A stretch of DNA of 7,866 bases from the NCBI GenBank assembly GCA_949293915.1, contig CASFFJ010000178.1, positions 1 through 7,866 of the forward strand, given 5' to 3'. The position numbers and the translations under genes were made by a program. The stretch comes from an uncultured Christensenella sp. GTDB taxonomy: Bacteria > Bacillota > Clostridia > Christensenellales > UBA1242. Numbering within the stretch: the stretch's first letter is position 1; each line of letters opens with the position of its first letter. The notes below the pieces were generated by a model. That model did no database searches, was not told the DNA's origin, and was given only the letters and a program-made list of their open reading frames with translations. Below are positions 1 through 5,524 of the stretch, one piece after another.

Positions 1-39
1 ACCTTGACCTGCATATTTAGTTCGTCTACTTAAATTCAA
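1..39 (-). CDS. Possible start of next minus-strand gene (partial, very weak)
   Basis: Downstream of the 74-residue gene, a TTG codon at 39-37 opens a frame reading LNLSRRTKYAGQG that runs off the left edge without a stop. A GGTGG sequence (49-53) lies 9 nt upstream and could act as a weak ribosome binding site. An in-frame TGA just before the TTG rules out a longer version. An alternative ATG at 14-12, in another frame, has no ribosome binding site. Thirteen codons are too few to identify a product or to be sure this is a gene. By position it would continue the operon that carries the metallophosphoesterase. Confidence 0.2.
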   Translation of the reverse strand, partial: MNLSRRTKYAGQG

Positions 40-56
40 TTTATTTCACCACCAAA

Positions 57-97
57 AAGTAGTACTTGGATGTTTCTTTGCTTTTTCAGTACTACTT
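57..97 (-). terminator. Hairpin at the end of the 74-residue gene; weak terminator candidate
   Basis: Perfect 10-bp inverted repeat: AAGTAGTACT (57-66) and AGTACTACTT (88-97), with a 21-nt loop. It overlaps the TAG stop codon (92-94). Read on the minus strand, the stem runs directly into TTT. The stem is AT-rich and the loop long, so it is weaker than the terminator at 3520-3544 and may be leaky or fortuitous. Confidence 0.3.
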
Positions 98-316
98 GAA
101 ACCTAGTTTATGCCCCTCATCGTGATGGTTTCGGGACACTGAATGACGAATAATTTTAGTCAAGAGAATATCATTCTCGAAAAGATATTTTCCGAGTTTT
201 TTCTTGGCTTCATCGTAATCAGTAGCATTAATATAAACTGTATAATTCATATAATTAGGATAACCAGCGGATACATGAAATTTATAAGTGACTATCCTAA
301 GAGTTTTAGTTTTCAT
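92..316 (-). CDS. Small protein of unknown function, 74 residues
   Basis: The product is a soluble protein with no signal peptide or membrane segment, and I do not recognise it. It starts with strands (KTLRIVTYKFHV, then NYTVYINATDY at about 23-33), followed by a helix with the common pattern of spaced Ala and Leu (YDEAKKKLGKYLFEND, about 33-48). It ends in a histidine-containing basic tail (RHSVSRNHHDEGHK). This suggests a compact beta-alpha fold. The start ATG overlaps the TGA stop of the metallophosphoesterase gene in an ATGA (313-316), so the two are probably translationally coupled. A purine-rich GGGGGAAG just upstream serves as ribosome binding site. In phage T4, small genes also lie between 47 and 46, so an accessory to the nuclease is possible, but only by position. 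Confidence 0.75.
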   Translation of the reverse strand: MKTKTLRIVTYKFHVSAGYPNYMNYTVYINATDYDEAKKKLGKYLFENDILLTKIIRHSVSRNHHDEGHKLGFK

Positions 317-1500
317 ATAATACTTCCCCCGAGAATACTTTTTAGTTTGTCTACCGTAATATAATCAGATCCCTTATTATAATTTATATATCTTACCAGT
401 TTATCATATTCCGATAAACTGGGATCTAATAAGAAATCTAATTTCTCATATTTCTTTTCTAGTTCCTCAGTAGCTTCTGTGGAAACTATATCTCTCTTTT
501 TATCTTCTTCTTTAAAAGCTACATATCCAGAAGTTTTATATGCTTGTTTTACAAGAAGCTGAATTTCTTCTGGTACATTAGCAAATACTATTCTTATATG
601 ATCTATTCCATTAGTATGAAGATTATCTATATATCTTTTAAGATAATCAGGATCATTAAAATTGGTATTGACAAGAGCATCTATCGTTATTGTATCATAT
701 CTAAACGATGTAATCTCTTCAAAATGAACATAATGCTCATGAGTATCCAGATTATAAAGAAGAATAATAAATCCTTTAGGCTCTTCTTCTCCAAATCTGA
801 ATCTTATTGGGCTTGAGCAGTAATACATATACTTCTCATAGCATCCTCCAACATGAACATGTCCTGCAATAATAGGACCAAGACACATATTGAAGTCATC
901 TAATCCAAATACAGGAGCTTTCTTAGAATCTAAATTAGATTGATTAGCTCCATATACAGATCCAACAATAGTTCCATGAAGATTTACAGAATCATAAGGA
1001 CCACACTTCTTAAGGAAGTAATCATAATAATCCTTACCTTTACCATATTCTTCAGGAATACATAACTTCTTAGATCCTTTAACCATAAGAAATTGAGTTT
1101 GCTCTACAATTCTTACATCTACGGTAGGATCTTTAGTATATTGATATAAGAGGCTAAGCTGACCATCATCATGACTCTTAGTTCCTTCAATGATGATAAG
1201 AGTAGCTCCTCTTTCTCTGCATAGACATACACATTCATTTACAAATATAAGTGCATACTTAACTACATCGGAAGTAGTTGGAAATCTTCTATCAAATAGA
1301 TCCCCATTGATAATAAGCATATCAAAATACATCTGAGATATCTTATTGATAAACTGCTCGTGTAAGATAGTATAATGCATTATAGGATCTACACCAGCAA
1401 CACCAAAATGAATATCTGCAATATTGATCTCAATTCTTGTACCACGATGTGTTACATCATTCTGAATATCGTTTTCATATATAATAGGCTGAATAAGCAT
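313..1500 (-). CDS. SbcD/Mre11/T4 gp47-like metallophosphoesterase nuclease
   Basis: This 395-residue protein is a probable phage DNA exo/endonuclease subunit of the SbcD/Mre11 family, which uses two metal ions to process DNA ends with an SbcC/Rad50/gp46 ATPase. The calcineurin-like phosphoesterase motifs are in order: ADIHFG (D29, H31), NGDLFD (G66, D67), GTKSHD (H110, D111), LHG (H175) and GHVHVGG (H214, H216). SPIRFRFGEEE (230-240) matches the usual segment closing the catalytic domain, and a cap-like C-terminal region of about 140 residues follows. The length is close to bacterial SbcD and somewhat above T4 gp47. The conserved Asn of the third motif (GNHD) is replaced by Ser. The frame is open to a GTG at 1509, but GGAG (1509-1512) is correctly spaced only for the ATG at 1500. 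It lies downstream of a hairpin and is coupled to the 74-residue gene. A phosphatase role is less likely given its length and its nuclease neighbour. Confidence 0.85.
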   Translation of the reverse strand: MLIQPIIYENDIQNDVTHRGTRIEINIADIHFGVAGVDPIMHYTILHEQFINKISQMYFDMLIINGDLFDRRFPTTSDVVKYALIFVNECVCLCRERGATLIIIEGTKSHDDGQLSLLYQYTKDPTVDVRIVEQTQFLMVKGSKKLCIPEEYGKGKDYYDYFLKKCGPYDSVNLHGTIVGSVYGANQSNLDSKKAPVFGLDDFNMCLGPIIAGHVHVGGCYEKYMYYCSSPIRFRFGEEEPKGFIILLYNLDTHEHYVHFEEITSFRYDTITIDALVNTNFNDPDYLKRYIDNLHTNGIDHIRIVFANVPEEIQLLVKQAYKTSGYVAFKEEDKKRDIVSTEATEELEKKYEKLDFLLDPSLSEYDKLVRYINYNKGSDYITVDKLKSILGGSII

Positions 1501-1508
1501 TATTATCA

Positions 1509-1512
1509 CTCC
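1509..1512 (-). promoter_or_regulatory. Ribosome binding site that fixes the metallophosphoesterase start
   Basis: GGAG on the minus strand lies 8 nt before the ATG at 1500. It overlaps the GTG at 1509 that would give a version three residues longer, so the longer version has no binding site of its own. Confidence 0.65.
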
Positions 1513-1533
1513 ATTATTTAAGAGTATAAATCA

Positions 1534-1559
1534 AGGAGAAGATGGCTAGATCTTCTCCT
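1534..1559 (-). terminator. Intergenic hairpin; possible terminator or attenuator
   Basis: Perfect 10-bp stem, AGGAGAAGAT (1534-1543) with ATCTTCTCCT (1550-1559), and a 6-nt loop. It sits between the stop of the 172-residue gene (1574) and the metallophosphoesterase start (1500). On the minus strand only a broken T-rich stretch follows (TTGATTTATACTCTT), so termination is probably partial. On the plus strand a T-rich stretch also follows, but no plus-strand gene ends here. A -10-like TATACT (1523-1528, minus) lies just downstream, without a recognisable -35. Confidence 0.5.
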
Positions 1560-1573
1560 ATCATTATTTTGTT

Positions 1574-2092
1574 TTATGATTTTTTAGATTCGATTAGAGA
1601 ACCGAAGTTATCTACTCGATTGTAATAGTAGTCTTCAAGCAGATCAAATACATAATGCCAGATGATAGAAATAATATTGTTTAACAACGCTTCATCATAG
1701 TCATCATATTCATCTGCCCAATTACCGTTGACTAAGCTTATAGAACTCTTTAAATTATTTCCGATCAGACGCTCTGTTTCAATCATGATTCCAGCGTTAT
1801 CAGAATATAATTTAATCTTGATCCATACATCATCGGTTCTAATGGTAAATCCATTAGTTCCTTCTTGGTATCCTTTAGGAGAGGAATACAAACCATTCTT
1901 TCTACTACTATTGTCATAGAAGAATACTAACTCCATATATTTAATGAAGTCAGCTATCTCCCATAAATCTCCGAAGCTAGGAGAGCTCTTAAGACATCTT
2001 CTCTTGAAGCTTTTAAGAGCGAAATGATTCTTTAAACCTTTTATAGTCCATAGACTTCGTTTATTGAATAAAAAAGCCATGTATTTGTTCAT
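1574..2092 (-). CDS. Protein of unknown function, 172 residues
   Basis: I do not recognise this protein. It begins with a basic segment (NKRSLWTIKGLKNHFALKSFKRRC, about 10-33). A probable helix follows (DLWEIADFIKYMELVFFY), then an extended beta-type middle section (GFTIRTDDVWIKIKLY and GIMIETERL, roughly 80-110). The end is an acidic, aromatic helix (DEYDDYDEALLNNIISIIWHYVFDLLEDYYY). No catalytic motif, signal peptide or clear transmembrane helix is visible. The frame is open for 16 more codons upstream, but a ribosome binding site (AGAGGAAAG, 2096-2104) sits directly before the ATG at 2092. With this start the gene overlaps the 3' end of the upstream 229-residue gene by 32 nt. It is the last gene of the cassette headed by the PD-(D/E)XK nuclease, so a DNA-metabolism role is possible by context only. 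Confidence 0.7.
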   Translation of the reverse strand: MNKYMAFLFNKRSLWTIKGLKNHFALKSFKRRCLKSSPSFGDLWEIADFIKYMELVFFYDNSSRKNGLYSSPKGYQEGTNGFTIRTDDVWIKIKLYSDNAGIMIETERLIGNNLKSSISLVNGNWADEYDDYDEALLNNIISIIWHYVFDLLEDYYYNRVDNFGSLIESKKS

Positions 2093-2750
2093 TTTCTTTC
2101 CTCTTCTTTCTTCTGTCATAATATTCTGTACGCAAAGCATCTATTATATCAAATCCAAGTTCCACAATATATATAGACAAACATTCTATCATGAATAGTA
2201 AGTTTTCTTTTAATTGCGGATCATCGGTATTTTTAATTTTCTCCTGTAATGAGCCACTTATGGTTCTTATATATTCTCTGTAAATCCTAACCTTTTTAGA
2301 GTAAGATCTAAAGGTAATATCATCTGGCGAAACAGAAGGAATATCTATACTGACAGATAATTCTCTGTTATTGTTTCTATTATAGCAATAAAAGCTACAG
2401 ATTTGTCTAGATACATATCCAGTTTCACTGCTATAACTCTCTGTGAAATCTTGTATAATGAATTTATATTTAGGGTTGCCCTCTGAATTAGCGTTTTTGA
2501 GTTTAACGCTAAGCATATTATTATAAAATTGAACAATAGACTTTATCTCGCAAAGAATATAATAGTCACATTGTTTTGTGATAGAGGAAGCTATGCCTTT
2601 CATGACATTTATGAATTCTTTTTCTCTCATTCTATTGGCATAGTAACCCATTAAGGGTCGTTTTTCTCTTGTTAAATATGAACCTTTTAGATTCATAGCT
2701 GCACTGATGAAATCTTCAGCCAGCTTCTTCCTTTCGTTCGAATAACTCAT
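2061..2750 (-). CDS. Protein of unknown function, 229 residues
   Basis: I do not recognise this protein. The N-terminal third is helical and charged (SNERKKLAEDFISAAMNLKG, 4-23; MREKEFINVMKGIASSITKQ, about 41-60). The middle (about 93-140) looks like beta strands, with alternating aromatic and polar residues. The C-terminal third is helical again (about 154-212) and ends in a basic RRKKRK cluster at 213-218. Several cysteines (61, 67, 118, 122, 190) are scattered without a clear metal-binding pattern. The open frame extends 17 codons further upstream, but AAGGAGAG (2756-2763) is placed for the ATG at 2750. The first 35 nt overlap the end of the nuclease gene and its last 32 nt overlap the next gene, so the three should be translated from one message. 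Co-function with the nuclease is inference. Confidence 0.7.
   Translation of the reverse strand: MSYSNERKKLAEDFISAAMNLKGSYLTREKRPLMGYYANRMREKEFINVMKGIASSITKQCDYYILCEIKSIVQFYNNMLSVKLKNANSEGNPKYKFIIQDFTESYSSETGYVSRQICSFYCYNRNNNRELSVSIDIPSVSPDDITFRSYSKKVRIYREYIRTISGSLQEKIKNTDDPQLKENLLFMIECLSIYIVELGFDIIDALRTEYYDRRKKRKENEQIHGFFIQ
2096..2104 (-). promoter_or_regulatory. Ribosome binding site that fixes the start at 2092
   Basis: AGAGGAAAG on the minus strand; AGAGG is 7 nt from the ATG at 2092. It lies inside the coding sequence of the preceding gene. The earlier in-frame ATGs have nothing similar upstream. Confidence 0.65.
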
Positions 2751-3456
2751 AATATCTCTCCTTAATATAATGAGCGTTATAATAAGCATATACCAGAGCA
2801 AGATATGCTCTATGGCATTCTTCTATAAATTGATAATCATCAGGATTATGAAAGTCTAAGACATATTCATTATATCCTGGTGCATATTTACTCAATTGCA
2901 ATACGATGCATCCATCGATATTGATATTTAAGTTTTGATATATAAGCCATCTATATGCTGCCAATTGTAAGAAATACTTTTCAGAAACATAATTAGAAGT
3001 CTTAAAATCAACTAAAAAGATCTTATCATTGATTTGAAGCAATAAGTCTAAAGTTCCTCCAAAGAACTGATTAGACATAGAGTATTCAGAATATAAAGGT
3101 TTAACTGTATTATTCTTACAAAGTCCTTTATACCACATCAAGAACCCCTTAAAAGGTATATTATTTGAATATTCGTCATCAATTTGATTTTTAATATAAT
3201 TCTCTATTAGACTATGAGCTTCTGTACCAATAATGGCAGCTTTGTCCAATACTTCATCATATTTTTCTCTTCTTAAACCTATTCTATTTGCCCATCTAAT
3301 AAGAGCAGTAGAATCTAACGTTTCAGATAAAATCTGAGTCACTCTAGGAACACTAGCGTGATTAGTATTATAATATACATTCGAGCCTATATTTATATTA
3401 TATGAAGGTACTTCATTGAGCACCTCAGTAATAGGATAATTTTGAATATCATGCAT
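2716..3456 (-). CDS. RecB-like PD-(D/E)XK nuclease
   Basis: This 246-residue protein is a probable metal-dependent DNA exonuclease of the RecB/lambda-exonuclease-like PD-(D/E)XK superfamily. Such enzymes are widespread in phages for recombination, repair or degradation of DNA ends. The signature elements appear in order: a VPRVTQIL segment (36-43); GTEAH with G77 and H81, then the helix SLIENYI; an Asp in GGTLDLLL (D137); LVDFKTSN with D150 and K152; and QLAAY (Q164, Y168). Thus the H, D, D-x-K and QxxxY residues are all present. Only three cysteines are seen (113, 183, 214), so it is not an iron-sulfur Cas4/AddB-type nuclease, and there is no helicase domain. It is the first gene after the terminator at 3511-3544. 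An AGG-containing sequence lies about 10 nt before the ATG, and the gene overlaps the next by 35 nt. The exact substrate cannot be told from sequence. Confidence 0.85.
   Translation of the reverse strand: MHDIQNYPITEVLNEVPSYNINIGSNVYYNTNHASVPRVTQILSETLDSTALIRWANRIGLRREKYDEVLDKAAIIGTEAHSLIENYIKNQIDDEYSNNIPFKGFLMWYKGLCKNNTVKPLYSEYSMSNQFFGGTLDLLLQINDKIFLVDFKTSNYVSEKYFLQLAAYRWLIYQNLNINIDGCIVLQLSKYAPGYNEYVLDFHNPDDYQFIEECHRAYLALVYAYYNAHYIKERYYELFERKEEAG
2756..2763 (-). promoter_or_regulatory. Ribosome binding site that fixes the start at 2750
   Basis: AAGGAGAG on the minus strand, with AAGGAG 7 nt from the ATG at 2750. It is embedded in the 3' coding end of the nuclease gene. The ATGs 12 and 17 codons upstream in the same frame lack a comparable site. 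Confidence 0.75.
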
Positions 3457-3471
3457 AATCTAAAACCTGCC

Positions 3472-3494
3472 TTATAATATTCGTAATATTATAA
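3472..3494 (-). promoter_or_regulatory. Palindrome over a -10-like box before the nuclease gene
   Basis: Two perfect 10-bp arms, TTATAATATT (3472-3481) and AATATTATAA (3485-3494), flank a central CGT. On the minus strand the right arm supplies a perfect TATAAT (3488-3493), which would give a leader of about 25 nt to the ATG at 3456. No TTGACA-like -35 is found at 16-18 nt; that place is a T-run belonging to the upstream terminator. The dyad is typical of an operator but could also be chance in AT-rich DNA or an RNA hairpin. Confidence 0.45.
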
Positions 3495-3510
3495 AGTTTT
3501 TGGCATTTAG

Positions 3511-3544
3511 AAAAAATAAAAGGAGAGGGATTAACCCTCTCCTT
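3511..3544 (-). terminator. Intrinsic terminator of the membrane-protein genes
   Basis: On the minus strand a 10-bp GC-rich stem (AAGGAGAGGG paired with CCCTCTCCTT, 3520-3529 with 3535-3544) has a 5-nt loop and is followed by TTTATTTTTT (3511-3519 and adjoining bases). The TAA stop of the 209-residue gene (3531-3533) lies in the loop. This is the clearest terminator in the window, and it separates the membrane-protein genes from the nuclease cassette. Confidence 0.9.
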
Positions 3545-4160
3545 GTTTCAGATTTTCTTTCGTTAGCTTTTTCATTATTGGGGTAAAAATGTCATATTTA
3601 CCTTTTTTGATTTGTTTTCTGAACTTAATGAAATCGAAGAAAGACAAATGATATCGTTTTCCATCTAATTCTGGAATATCAGCAACAACTCCATATCCAA
3701 TATATTTTGAAGTATCATCGTGCAAAACCAGGTAAACTGAATGCTGAGAGCAATAATCTATAGTATTACTAGATAATACTAAAGCTTTATGGCAATTATA
3801 TATATCCGTATTATCTTTATTAAAAGTATTAGACGCCATAGTTTGATATTCTTTAACTTTTTCATCAAAATCTTTTAATGAAATTTTACCAGCATATTCT
3901 TTTGTCCATGTAGAATTGATCATATCAAAATGAACTTGATATGGAGCAAGATATATTAATACGAAAGCTGTACTAATTACATATGCTGTAAGTATACATA
4001 TTATACTTATAATAAATGCAAAATCGCTATATTCATAATTTAATATATCTGAAAATTTATAGATAAACGTGTCAATAACGATTAAAGGTAAAATCAGTAC
4101 AATAAGAGCTATACTAATTTTATTAATCAATTTTTCATATTGTTTAGGCGTCTTTTTCAT
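3531..4160 (-). CDS. Two-helix membrane protein, 209 residues, paralogue of its upstream neighbour
   Basis: The function is unknown. Two hydrophobic segments (about 14-34 and 47-71) form a membrane hairpin. A basic N-terminus (MKKTPKQYEKLINK) and a polar C-terminal domain of about 135 residues probably both face the cytoplasm. There is no signal peptidase site. The C-terminal domain contains ELDGKRYHLSFFDFIKF (164-180), which matches EVNGAYYYMSFRDYIKF of the protein encoded immediately upstream. Length, membrane layout and C-terminal motif are shared, so the pair probably arose by tandem duplication. Seven nucleotides separate it from the upstream stop, and AAGGA in the end of that gene serves as its ribosome binding site. 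Its stop codon lies in the loop of the terminator at 3520-3544. Host-envelope modification or superinfection exclusion is possible but not shown by any motif. Confidence 0.75.
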   Translation of the reverse strand: MKKTPKQYEKLINKISIALIVLILPLIVIDTFIYKFSDILNYEYSDFAFIISIICILTAYVISTAFVLIYLAPYQVHFDMINSTWTKEYAGKISLKDFDEKVKEYQTMASNTFNKDNTDIYNCHKALVLSSNTIDYCSQHSVYLVLHDDTSKYIGYGVVADIPELDGKRYHLSFFDFIKFRKQIKKGKYDIFTPIMKKLTKENLKQGEG

Positions 4161-4167
4161 AATTATA

Positions 4168-4764
4168 TTATCCTTTCGTCTTTTTCATTTTTCGTAACAG
4201 CCATTCTACGTCGTTTTCTTCAGTCACCTTCTTATTTTTTACAATATATTCTACGAAATTCCAATGGCGTTTATGCCTATCGAATTTTATATAATCACGA
4301 AAGCTCATATAATAATAAGCTCCATTGACTTCAATAATATCTCCAGCTATAGAGATGATATATGGTTGATTTCCAAGATGAGAAATCATATAAGGAGTTA
4401 TAATATAATCATCAATGATATAGCAGTTCGTAGATTTGTGATAAAAGAATTCTTCATTTTCATTTAACTTTTCAAAGGCTTCATCTATCTTTTTCTGAAG
4501 TCTATGAAAATGTATTCTTCCTCTAAAAGTATCTTCATTAGCATATCTTCTAAGTAAAGAAAACTGAGTATAATATGCTATAATACTTCTAAATAAGAGA
4601 AATGCTATTCCTACAAATATTAAGAATATAATACCACTTAAAGTTTTTGGTTTTATAAGCGCTAATATTGAAAGAGCAATAGATACACATATGAAGATAT
4701 ATAACTTATATGCTATATCTATAACGCATAAATATTTTTTTAATTTGTCCATTGTGTTTATCAT
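4168..4764 (-). CDS. Two-helix membrane protein, 198 residues, paralogue of its downstream neighbour
   Basis: The function is unknown. Hydrophobic stretches at about 18-37 (YKLYIFICVSIALSILALI) and 43-65 (SGIIFLIFVGIAFLLF and following residues) form a transmembrane hairpin. A charged cytosolic region follows: a helix (RLQKKIDEAFEKLNENEEFF, 88-107) and a small domain with EVNGAYYYMSFRDYIKF (145-161). That motif and the PYIISIAGDI just before it align with the downstream 209-residue protein (KYIGYGVVADI, then ELDG...). The C-terminus is basic (RKMKKTKG). The ATG at 4764 has an AGGA 10 nt upstream; an ATG four codons later has no better site. It is separated from the preceding gene by a strong hairpin at 4829-4853, so it may be partly independent in expression. 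Confidence 0.75.
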   Translation of the reverse strand: MINTMDKLKKYLCVIDIAYKLYIFICVSIALSILALIKPKTLSGIIFLIFVGIAFLLFRSIIAYYTQFSLLRRYANEDTFRGRIHFHRLQKKIDEAFEKLNENEEFFYHKSTNCYIIDDYIITPYMISHLGNQPYIISIAGDIIEVNGAYYYMSFRDYIKFDRHKRHWNFVEYIVKNKKVTEENDVEWLLRKMKKTKG

Positions 4765-4828
4765 AATGAGATTTTCCTTTCTTAATAGTATGATATATAA
4801 TCATTTTTATTTAAATATAAACTAGAGA

Positions 4829-4853
4829 GAGGTATCTAAATATTAGATACCTC
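4829..4853 (-). terminator. Long-stem hairpin after the 220-residue membrane-protein gene
   Basis: Perfect 11-bp stem, GAGGTATCTAA (4829-4839) with TTAGATACCTC (4843-4853), and a 3-nt loop. It begins 8 nt after the TAA stop at 4862-4864. On the minus strand it is followed by TCTCTAGTTTATATTTAAAT, which is T-rich but not a proper run. It may be a weak terminator, an RNA-processing or stabilising hairpin, or both. The 64 nt between it and the next start contain only AT-rich sequence with TATATT- and TACTAT-like boxes and no convincing promoter. Confidence 0.55.
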
Positions 4854-4861
4854 ACACAGCA

Positions 4862-5524
4862 TTATCGAATCCTTCGTTGATTGGAGGTTCGTCTTCGTTT
4901 TGCATTATTAGCAAAAGTACTAAATTCTTCATATCGTTTTTTACTATTATCACGAATTTCGTCCATGTCTTTATCTACTGATTTTCTTATGCCTTGCTCT
5001 GTGTTATATAATGTAGTTTTCATATCTATCATAAAATGACTTACATAATTAAATACATCTTCAATATATAATCCTTCATAATCATGTGAACAGATTACAT
5101 TATCGAGCATCTTTAAGTAAGCCTGATAATTTATGCCATCATTTAATAAAACGATTATAAAATTATTTGTATATGAAAACTTATCTTTGTCTTTGTCATA
5201 AATTTTTTCTCTTTTTCTTATTACTTGTTTCGAGAGATAATAAATTTCATCTCCGGTTTTACTGTTTATAATTTTTATGCAATCATTCGTACAAAGACTC
5301 AATATATCTGATCTGTGTTCTGTTATTAAAGAATCTACTTCTCTTTTCAGTTCTATTAAAGTCATTGTCTCTAAATGATCTTTAAAAAATTTCTTATTTA
5401 ATTTTTTATATTTTTTATATTCGTGAGTTGGAGAATCTAAATAGATTGCATATAAGGCTAAAATTACAGAAATAAAAATAAAGCATGGTGTTAAAATATG
5501 CGTAATATCTTTTAAGAAAAACAT
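4862..5524 (-). CDS. Single-pass membrane-anchored protein with basic tail, 220 residues
   Basis: The function is unknown. One N-terminal hydrophobic segment (about 10-29, ILTPCFIFISVILALYAIYL) is followed by a lysine-rich stretch (HEYKKYKKLNKKFFKDH, 34-50), suggesting an anchor with a cytoplasmic body. There is no cleavage site. The body is helical and charged with one hydrophobic strand (NNFIIVLLNDG, 120-130). Residues about 165-208 look like a long amphipathic helix rich in Lys, Asp, Glu and Arg, and the protein ends in AKRRRTSNQRRIR, strongly basic and able to contact nucleic acid or acidic lipid. The ribosome binding site AAGGAG sits 7 nt before the ATG. It is the first gene of the leftward block, diverging from the plus-strand genes. 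It lacks the motif shared by the two downstream membrane proteins, so it is a neighbour rather than a third copy. Confidence 0.7.
   Translation of the reverse strand: MFFLKDITHILTPCFIFISVILALYAIYLDSPTHEYKKYKKLNKKFFKDHLETMTLIELKREVDSLITEHRSDILSLCTNDCIKIINSKTGDEIYYLSKQVIRKREKIYDKDKDKFSYTNNFIIVLLNDGINYQAYLKMLDNVICSHDYEGLYIEDVFNYVSHFMIDMKTTLYNTEQGIRKSVDKDMDEIRDNSKKRYEEFSTFANNAKRRRTSNQRRIR

Noticed and set aside
143..816. Plus-strand open frames (143-364, 544-816) and similar short frames elsewhere
   Set aside because: They lie opposite well-supported minus-strand genes, have no ribosome binding sites, and have Ile/Tyr/Ser-rich compositions typical of antisense translation of AT-rich genes.
1501..1509. 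GTG at 1509 as the start of the metallophosphoesterase gene
   Set aside because: The GTG overlaps the only GGAG sequence, which is well spaced for the ATG at 1500.
2093..2140. N-terminal extension (16 residues) of the 172-residue protein
   Set aside because: No ribosome binding site before the ATG at 2140, and it would extend the overlap with the upstream gene to 80 nt. The ATG at 2092 has AGAGGAAAG.
1574..2750. Paralogy between the 172- and 229-residue proteins
   Set aside because: Both end in a helix with a YY near its end and have a beta-type middle, but no convincing residue-level alignment could be made by eye.
2751..2801. Hydrophobic N-terminal extension (17 residues) of the 229-residue protein that would resemble a signal peptide
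   Set aside because: It is the antisense-like by-product of overlapping the nuclease gene. The good ribosome binding site AAGGAGAG serves the ATG at 2750.
2716..3456. Cas4-type CRISPR nuclease
   Set aside because: Only three scattered cysteines and no four-Cys iron-sulfur cluster pattern; no CRISPR repeats or other cas genes in the window.
4790..4804. Short dyad ATGAT-tatat-ATCAT as an operator for the 198-residue gene
   Set aside because: Five-base arms are expected by chance in such AT-rich DNA.
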